Assembly (NCBI RefSeq): GCF_000787835.1 | Contig: NZ_BBPP01000025.1 | Location: 1 to 64,000 of the forward strand | DNA: 64,000 nt | Direction: 5' to 3' | From: Streptacidiphilus melanogenes | GTDB lineage: Bacteria; Actinomycetota; Actinomycetes; Streptomycetales; Streptomycetaceae | Shown here: piece after piece, positions 58,653 to 64,000 of the stretch | Position numbering within the stretch: the stretch's first letter is position 1 | How the letters are laid out: each line of letters begins with the position of its first letter | Translations under genes and position numbers: made by a program | The notes under the pieces: model-generated | The model's database searches: none | Seen by the model: the letters and a program-made list of their open reading frames with translations, nothing else | Told to the model about the DNA's origin: nothing

Positions 58653-60190
58653 GCTTCCTCCAGGGCTGCTGCGGTCATGATGCGTTCCTTGGTGGCGTCG
58701 GCCCGGTCCAGGACGGCGACGACGCGGCCGTGGTTCATCACCGCGATGCGGTGGCAGATCCACAGCAGCTCCTCCAGCTCGGAGGAGGCGACCAGCACGC
58801 CCGTCCCCGCCCGGGCGGCGCTGTCGATCAGGGTGTAGATCTCCGCCTTCGCCCCGACGTCGACACCGCGCGTCGGCTCGTCGAGCAGCAGCAGGCGCGG
58901 CTCGGCGGCGAAGGCCCGCCCGAAGATCGCCCGCTGCTGGTTGCCGCCCGACAGCGAGCCGATGGGCTGCTCCACCGACCGCATCCGGACGTTGACGCTG
59001 TCGGTGATCCGGCGCGCCTGCGCGCGCTCGCGGCGCGGGCCGAGCAGCCCGGCCCGGCCGCTGATCCGGCGCAGCACCGAGACCACCACGTTGGCGCGGA
59101 TCGACGCGAACGGGACCAGGGACTGCTCCTTGCGGTCCTCCGGGATCAGCGCGATCCCGGCCGCGACGCCGTCGGCCGGACGGCGCGGCGCGTAGTCCCG
59201 GCCGCCGAGCCGCATCCGGCCGCCGGTGCTCGGCTGGGCCCCGGCGACGGTGTGCACGAGACGGCTTCGTCCCGATCCCATCAGCCCGGCCACGCCCAGG
59301 ACTTCGCCCGCGCGCAGCGCCAGGTCGACGGGGCCGAGGCCGTCCGCGGTCAGACCCTCGACCTCCAGCAGCAGCGGGGCGTCGGCGGGAGCGGTCCCCG
59401 GTCCGGCCTGGGCCACCTCGCCCACCTCGCTGCCCACCATCTCGCGGATCAGCCGCTCCTCGGTGGCCTGCTCCGGGTCGAGGTCGGCGACCAGCCGCCC
59501 GTTGCGCAGGACCAGGACCCGGTCGCTGACGGCCCGGACCTCGTCGAGGCGGTGGCCGATGAACAGCACCGTTCCGCCGCGCGCGGCGAGCTGCCGCGCC
59601 AGCCCGAGCACCATCCCGGCCTCGACGGGGCCGAGGGAGGAGGTGGGCTCGTCCAGGATCAACAGCCTCGGCTCGCGGCCCCAGGCCTTGGCGATCTCGA
59701 TCATCTGACGGGTCGGCACCGGCAGCGTGCGCACCGCCCGTCCGACCGGAACGGCCTCGGCGGACAGCCCGATCTCGGCGAGCATCGCCGCCGCCTCCGC
59801 GCGCTGCGCGGCCCGGTCCACCAGAACCCGGCGGCCGGAGGCGCGCGGCCTGCGTCCCAGCAGCAGGTTCTCCGCCACCGAGAGCTGGCCGACCAGCGGG
59901 AACTCCTGGGAGACCAGGGCGACGCCGAGCCGGCCGGCCGCCTCGGTGGAACCGGGTGCGAGCGGCGCGCCGTCGATCTCGATCTCGCCGCCGTCGCGGT
60001 GCACGGACCCGGCGAGGGTGCCCATCAGTGTGGACTTGCCCGCGCCGTTCTCGCCGACCACGCCGATCACCTGCCCGGCGAACAGGTCGAGTTCGGGCAG
60101 GTCCAGCACCCGGACCGGGCCGTAGGACTTGTGGACGCCCCGCAGCCGCGCGGTGACCGCGCGGCCGGGGGCGGTGGTCTGCGCCGTCAT
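58649..60190 (-). CDS. ABC pentose importer ATPase, fused tandem (CUT2, AraG-like)
   Basis: The product is 513 residues with two nucleotide-binding domains. NBD1 has Walker A GENGAGKST and Walker B LLILDEPTSSLG; NBD2 has a degenerate Walker A (GLMGSGRSRL) but a normal signature LSGGNQQRA and Walker B LLLLDEPTRGVDVG. This asymmetry is normal for CUT2 ATPases. Its ATG is 1 nt after the binding-protein stop. Confidence 0.92.
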   Translation of the reverse strand: MTAQTTAPGRAVTARLRGVHKSYGPVRVLDLPELDLFAGQVIGVVGENGAGKSTLMGTLAGSVHRDGGEIEIDGAPLAPGSTEAAGRLGVALVSQEFPLVGQLSVAENLLLGRRPRASGRRVLVDRAAQRAEAAAMLAEIGLSAEAVPVGRAVRTLPVPTRQMIEIAKAWGREPRLLILDEPTSSLGPVEAGMVLGLARQLAARGGTVLFIGHRLDEVRAVSDRVLVLRNGRLVADLDPEQATEERLIREMVGSEVGEVAQAGPGTAPADAPLLLEVEGLTADGLGPVDLALRAGEVLGVAGLMGSGRSRLVHTVAGAQPSTGGRMRLGGRDYAPRRPADGVAAGIALIPEDRKEQSLVPFASIRANVVVSVLRRISGRAGLLGPRRERAQARRITDSVNVRMRSVEQPIGSLSGGNQQRAIFGRAFAAEPRLLLLDEPTRGVDVGAKAEIYTLIDSAARAGTGVLVASSELEELLWICHRIAVMNHGRVVAVLDRADATKERIMTAAALEEA

Positions 60191-60191
60191 C

Positions 60192-61406
60192 TCACCCGAT
60201 CCCGAGCTGCGACTCGAGCGACTTGTAGGCGCCGAGGTCCGCCTGGGTGACCAGGCCCACGCCGGAGCTCAGCGTGCTGCCGTCGGCCTCCAGGTAGGGC
60301 TTGACCAGTGCCATCGTGGCGTCCTTGCCCAGCGCCTTCTCCGCCGCCAGCAGGAACGCGCCGGTGTAGCCCTGCTGGTAGGGCATCTGCACGACCGTCC
60401 CGGAGATCACGCCGGACTGGATGAACTGCAGCGTCTGCGCGTCCGAGTCGTCCGAGACGATGTGCACCGTGGCCGTCTTCCCGGCCGAGGTGACGGCCTG
60501 GGCCAGCGCCGGGCCGTCGTAGGAGTACACCCCGTACAGGCCGTTGACGTCCGGGTTGTTGGCGAGAATGGTCTCCGCGTCGGAAGTCGCGGTCGCGGCC
60601 TGGAGGTTGTCGTTGACCTTCTGGACGACGGTGATCTTCGTGCCCTTCAGCGCGTCCTCGAAGCCCTGGATCCGCTGCGTCGCGTTCGACGCGGTGAGCG
60701 AGCCGACCAGGATGGCGACCTTGCCGCTGCCGCCGAGCACCTGCTTCATCGCGGTCCCGGCCTGGAACCCGGCCGTGTAGTTGGGCGTGCCGAGGTAGAG
60801 CGAGGCGGCGTCGGTGCCGGGCAGCGGCGAGTCGACGGCCAGCACGTCGATGCCGTTGGACACGTCCGTGTGAATGGTCCCGGCCGCGGAGGTGGGGTCG
60901 ATGGCGGAGATGGAGTAGCCGGTGACGCCCTGTGAGCGCAGCGTTTCGAGCTCGGAGTTCTGCTCGGTCAACTTGCCGTTGGGCGGGGCGAAGTAGGTGC
61001 ACTTGCCGCTGGGGATGCCGAGGTCGGCGCAGCCCTTGAGGAAGCCGACCTGGCCGGCCTTCCAGTAGTCGGCGGCCACGTTGACCACCATCGCGATGTC
61101 GACCTTGGAGAGGTCCTTGCCGGCCAGCGCGGTCTTCAGCGCGGCGTCGAGCTTGGCCAGGTTCGCCTGGTTGAAGGTGACGGAGCCGGCGAGGGTGACC
61201 TTGGGCGCGGAGGCGGACCCGGTCGTCGGGCTCGCGGCGTCGCCGCTGCCGCCGGGGCTCTTGGAGCAGGCCGCGGCGGTGAGTGCGATCAGTGCGGCCA
61301 ACGTGGCGGCGACGGTGCGGGTTCTGGCGGTGCTGGTGCAGGTGGTGCTGCTGCGGGTGGTGCTGGTTCGGCTGGTGGGGAGCCCTCCGGTACGGGTGCG
61401 CGTCAT
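60192..61406 (-). CDS. Sugar-binding lipoprotein (CUT2, periplasmic-binding type 1)
   Basis: The product is 404 residues from the ATG at 61406. A lipobox LTAAAC precedes a Gly/Ser/Thr linker. The mature protein has the type-1 fold (KVDIAMVVNVAADYWKAGQV; GVTGYSISAIDPTSAAGTIH; GLYGVYSYDGPALAQAV). The n-region of the signal is unusually long and made of Thr/Ser/Arg repeats encoded by a repetitive stretch (61320-61400). It hands L-arabinose or a related pentose to the ATPase-permease pair. Confidence 0.87.
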   Translation of the reverse strand: MTRTRTGGLPTSRTSTTRSSTTCTSTARTRTVAATLAALIALTAAACSKSPGGSGDAASPTTGSASAPKVTLAGSVTFNQANLAKLDAALKTALAGKDLSKVDIAMVVNVAADYWKAGQVGFLKGCADLGIPSGKCTYFAPPNGKLTEQNSELETLRSQGVTGYSISAIDPTSAAGTIHTDVSNGIDVLAVDSPLPGTDAASLYLGTPNYTAGFQAGTAMKQVLGGSGKVAILVGSLTASNATQRIQGFEDALKGTKITVVQKVNDNLQAATATSDAETILANNPDVNGLYGVYSYDGPALAQAVTSAGKTATVHIVSDDSDAQTLQFIQSGVISGTVVQMPYQQGYTGAFLLAAEKALGKDATMALVKPYLEADGSTLSSGVGLVTQADLGAYKSLESQLGIG

Positions 61407-61503
61407 CGTCGATCGATGCCTTCCTGACATGTGGTGCCGTGGGTGGTGGGGCCTTCCGGTGGCGCTGTACCTCGGTGACGTTCGGCGGTTCGCTGATGGC
61501 TCG

Positions 61504-63024
61504 TCAGAACCCTTGGGCCAGGCGGTGGAAGGCCTGGTTCCAGCGCAGTTCGCGAGTGAACCGCGCGATCTCGGTGGCGGCGTCGACGACCAGCAGCTCG
61601 ACGCCGAGCATCTCGGCGAGGTCGGTGAGCTGCTCGGCGCCGACGGCGGCGGACAGGACGGTGTGGTGCGGCCCGCCGGCGGTCAGCCAGGCCTCGGTGG
61701 AGGTGCGGAGGTTCGGCCTCGGCCGCCAGACGGCGCGCGCGACCGGGAGCCTGGGCAGCGGTTCCAGCGGCGGGACCACGTCGATCTCGTTGGCGACCAG
61801 CCGGAACCGGTCGCCGAGATCCGCGAGCCCGACGACGACCGCCGGGCCGGGCCGCGCGTCGAACACCAGCCGCACCGGGTCCTCCCGGCCGCCGATGGAG
61901 AGCGGGTGGATCTCGCAGCGGGGGGTGTCCGCGGCGATCGACGGACAGACCTCCAGCATGTGCGCGCCGAGGATCAGTTCGTTGCCCGGTTCGAGGTGGT
62001 AGGTGTAGTCCTCCATGAAGGAGGTGCCGCCGTCCTGACCGGTGCCGACGACCTTGAGCGTGCGCAGCAGCGCGGCGGTCTTCCAGTCCCCCTCGGCCCC
62101 GAAGCCGTAGCCGTCCGCCATCAGCCGCTGGACGGCGAGCCCCGGGAGCTGGCGCAGGCCGCCGAGGTCCTCGAAGGTCGTGGTGAACGCGTCGAAGCCG
62201 CCCGTGGTGAGGAAGTCGCGCAGCCCGAGTTCCAGCCGGGCGGCGTAGCGCAGGGAGGCGTGCCGTTCGCCGTCGTCCTTCAACTCGTCGGCGAGCCGGT
62301 AGCAGTCCTCGTACTCCTCGACCAGCTTGGCGACACGCGCCTCCTCGACCTCGTCCACGACCGCGACCAGGTCGTTGACGCCGTAGGTGTGCACGGAGAC
62401 GCCGAAGCGCCGCTGGGCCTCGACCTTGTCGCCCTCGGTGACGGCGACGTCGCGCATGTTGTCGCCGAACCGGGCCAGCCGCAGGCTGCCCAGCCGCGCC
62501 CGCCCGTGGGCGGCGCGCGCCCAGGCCCCGATCCGGCGCGCGACCGAGGGGTCGGCCACGTGCCCGGCGACGGTCTTGCGGGCGACGCCGAGGCGGGTCT
62601 GTATGTGCCCGAACTCGCGGTCGCCGTGCGCGGCCTGGTTGAGGTTCATGAAGTCCATGTCGATGGTCGCCCACGGCAGCGCCCGGTTGGCCTGGGTGTG
62701 CAGGTGCAGCAGCGGCTTGCGCAGGGCGGTGAGGCCGGCGATCCACATCTTGGCCGGGGAGAACGTGTGCATCCAGGCGATCACGCCGACACAGGCGTCG
62801 TCGGCCTCCGCCTCCAGACAGACCCGGCGGATCACCTCGGCGTCGGTCAGCACCTCGCGCTCCACCAGGCGCACGGGCAGGTCCGGCGAGTTCCGCAGCG
62901 ACTCGGCCACCGCGTGCGACTGGTCGGCGACCTGACGGAGCATCTCCTCGCCGTACATCGCCTGGCTGCCGGTGAGGAACCACACCGCGGCGTGCGGACC
63001 GCGGGCGGCGTCGAGCTGCGTCAT
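61504..63024 (-). CDS. araA: L-arabinose isomerase
   Basis: The product is 506 residues, the usual AraA length. [20 protein letters not shown] at the N-terminus is diagnostic; metal ligands lie in [35 protein letters not shown] and GGPHHTV. It converts L-arabinose to L-ribulose. The ATG overlaps the araD stop (ATGA). Confidence 0.95.
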   Translation of the reverse strand: MTQLDAARGPHAAVWFLTGSQAMYGEEMLRQVADQSHAVAESLRNSPDLPVRLVEREVLTDAEVIRRVCLEAEADDACVGVIAWMHTFSPAKMWIAGLTALRKPLLHLHTQANRALPWATIDMDFMNLNQAAHGDREFGHIQTRLGVARKTVAGHVADPSVARRIGAWARAAHGRARLGSLRLARFGDNMRDVAVTEGDKVEAQRRFGVSVHTYGVNDLVAVVDEVEEARVAKLVEEYEDCYRLADELKDDGERHASLRYAARLELGLRDFLTTGGFDAFTTTFEDLGGLRQLPGLAVQRLMADGYGFGAEGDWKTAALLRTLKVVGTGQDGGTSFMEDYTYHLEPGNELILGAHMLEVCPSIAADTPRCEIHPLSIGGREDPVRLVFDARPGPAVVVGLADLGDRFRLVANEIDVVPPLEPLPRLPVARAVWRPRPNLRTSTEAWLTAGGPHHTVLSAAVGAEQLTDLAEMLGVELLVVDAATEIARFTRELRWNQAFHRLAQGF

Positions 63025-63719
63025 CGGGGCTCCCCCTGCGAAGTCGGCTGCTGGCCGTAGACGTTGGTGTAGCGGTCGTGCAGCGCGGCCACGGCCTCCG
63101 GCGGGATCGGCAGGGGCTCGCCGTAGGCGCGGGCCAGGTGCACGGTCCGGGCGACGTCCTCGGTCATCACGGCCGCCTTGACGGCCGCCCGGGCGTCCCT
63201 GCCGACGCTGAAGACGCCGTGGTTGCGCATCAGCACGGCGGGTGACCGGTGTCCGGCGAGGGTCTCCACCACGCCCTTGCCGATCTCCTCGCCGCCGATC
63301 AGCGCGAACGGCCCCACGGGGATCTCTCCGCCGAACTCGTCGGCCATCGCGGTGATCACGCACGGGATCGCCTCCCCGCGCGCGGACCAGGCGGTGGCGT
63401 AGGTGGAGTGGGTGTGCACCACGCCGCCGACGTCGGGCCGGTGGCGGTAGACGTAGGCGTGCGAGGCCGTGTCGCTGGAAGGGCGGTACCCGCCGTCGAC
63501 GACGGAGCCGTCGGCGGCGCACAGCACCATCGACTCCGGGGTGAGCGCGTCGTAGTCGAGACCGCTGGGCTTGATGACGAACAGGTCGGTGCCGGGCACA
63601 CGTCCGGAGACGTTGCCGGACGTCCAGGCCACCAGGCCGTTGCGGGGCAGTTCCGCGTGCAGCGCGCAGACCTCGTCGCGGGTGCGGGCGATCGCGTCGC
63701 GCAGGTCGTTGCCTGGCAT
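63021..63719 (-). CDS. araD: L-ribulose-5-phosphate 4-epimerase
   Basis: The product is 232 residues of class II aldolase fold. Zinc ligands are in [10 protein letters not shown] and RNHGVFSVG; the phosphate loop is TSGNVSGR. It makes D-xylulose-5-phosphate for the pentose phosphate pathway. The start overlaps the araB stop (TGATG) and the stop overlaps araA. Confidence 0.94.
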   Translation of the reverse strand: MPGNDLRDAIARTRDEVCALHAELPRNGLVAWTSGNVSGRVPGTDLFVIKPSGLDYDALTPESMVLCAADGSVVDGGYRPSSDTASHAYVYRHRPDVGGVVHTHSTYATAWSARGEAIPCVITAMADEFGGEIPVGPFALIGGEEIGKGVVETLAGHRSPAVLMRNHGVFSVGRDARAAVKAAVMTEDVARTVHLARAYGEPLPIPPEAVAALHDRYTNVYGQQPTSQGEPR

Positions 63720-64000
63720 CAGGGCTCCTCGGTTCGCTGTGCGGTGGCGGTGAGCCGGATCTCGCGCAGACGGTGCAGGGTCCCGTCCGCGCCGCGGCCG
63801 AAGTGGTCGTGCAGGCGCAGGTACTCGGCGTAGAGCGCGTCGTACGCCGCCGCCCGGCCCGGATCCGGGTGGTAGACCCTGGCGTCCCGTCCGCCCATCT
63901 CCCGTGCCGCCGAGGGGACGTCGGCGTAGGCTCCGGCGGCGACCGCCGCGTGGATGGCCGCGCCGAGCGCGGGGCCCTGGGCGGAGGCGATCAGGCCGAT
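63719..64000 (-). CDS. araB: L-ribulokinase, C-terminal part (cut by window edge)
   Basis: The last 93 codons are present. [25 protein letters not shown] is the C-terminal FGGY-kinase motif of ribulokinase (xxxxQAxALGAAIxAAVAAG), followed by [20 protein letters not shown]. It phosphorylates L-ribulose. The gene continues beyond base 64000 and starts the operon araB-araD-araA. Confidence 0.92.
   Translation of the reverse strand: MGLIASAQGPALGAAIHAAVAAGAYADVPSAAREMGGRDARVYHPDPGRAAAYDALYAEYLRLHDHFGRGADGTLHRLREIRLTATAQRTEEP

Noticed and set aside
61320-61400. CRISPR or tandem array
   Set aside because: The repeats are low-complexity trinucleotide-like units within a signal peptide coding region, without spacers.

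Overview
The window is a very GC-rich chromosomal segment from an actinomycete, most likely a streptomycete-like soil organism. Signs of this are the strong third-position GC bias, frequent GTG and TTG starts, Tat and lipoprotein signals of actinobacterial type, mycothiol-era DUF664/DinB proteins, an ECF42-type sigma module and many secreted polysaccharide hydrolases. No tRNA, rRNA, transposase, phage gene or CRISPR array was seen. The content is catabolic and accessory rather than housekeeping.

Left third (1-22 kb) is dominated by polysaccharide use. A secreted GH9 cellulase is followed by what reads as a complete alpha-1,3-glucan (mutan/pseudonigeran) utilisation locus. It holds two secreted GH87 enzymes (3148-5166 on minus and the 1428-residue multidomain 11801-16087 on plus), a cytoplasmic GH13 alpha-glucosidase, a lipoprotein-dependent CUT1 ABC importer (binding protein plus two permeases, no ATPase gene), and a divergent LacI-type regulator. 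The proposed flow is: outside, GH87 cuts the polymer; the ABC importer takes up oligosaccharides; inside, GH13 releases glucose. Next comes a DUF2690 secreted protein and then a divergent pair of units: a ROK repressor facing an APC-type permease, a ROK kinase and a SIS-domain protein. That gene set mirrors the logic of fructoselysine (Amadori product) loci and is the most interesting candidate for something not yet described.

Middle (22-46 kb): a DUF5519 luciferase-like protein; a phosphoesterase-efeO-efeB operon (iron uptake without an adjacent efeU); a rhomboid-like protein; a minus-strand set of small enzymes (TenA-like, ABM, DinB); a PadR-methyltransferase fusion; Nudix; AEC transporter; AraC facing a fatty-acid hydroxylase; an alpha/beta hydrolase; a decayed methyltransferase; an MFS transporter with a TetR-type operator; SnoaL-like and PadR genes; a frameshifted C39-like protein; a compact cyanate detoxification set (cynR facing cynT-cynS) with a perfect operator palindrome; a DUF664 protein; and a secreted alpha-amylase with a C-terminal starch-binding domain.

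Right third (44-64 kb): a YhgE/ABC-2-like membrane protein, LLM oxidoreductases, DsbA/FrnE-like protein, ferritin-like protein, VOC-AraC pair, arylamine N-acetyltransferase, a YCII-ECF42 sigma pair, small remnants of GNAT and SDR genes, and at the right edge an L-arabinose operon: araB (partial)-araD-araA, then a CUT2 importer (binding protein, ATPase, permease). An MFS transporter lies beyond it, with a textbook LacI-type operator in between. Four decayed or frameshifted loci (2.5, 34.8-35.3, 38.3-38.9, 50.4 and 55.1 kb) suggest ongoing gene loss or uncorrected single-base errors.
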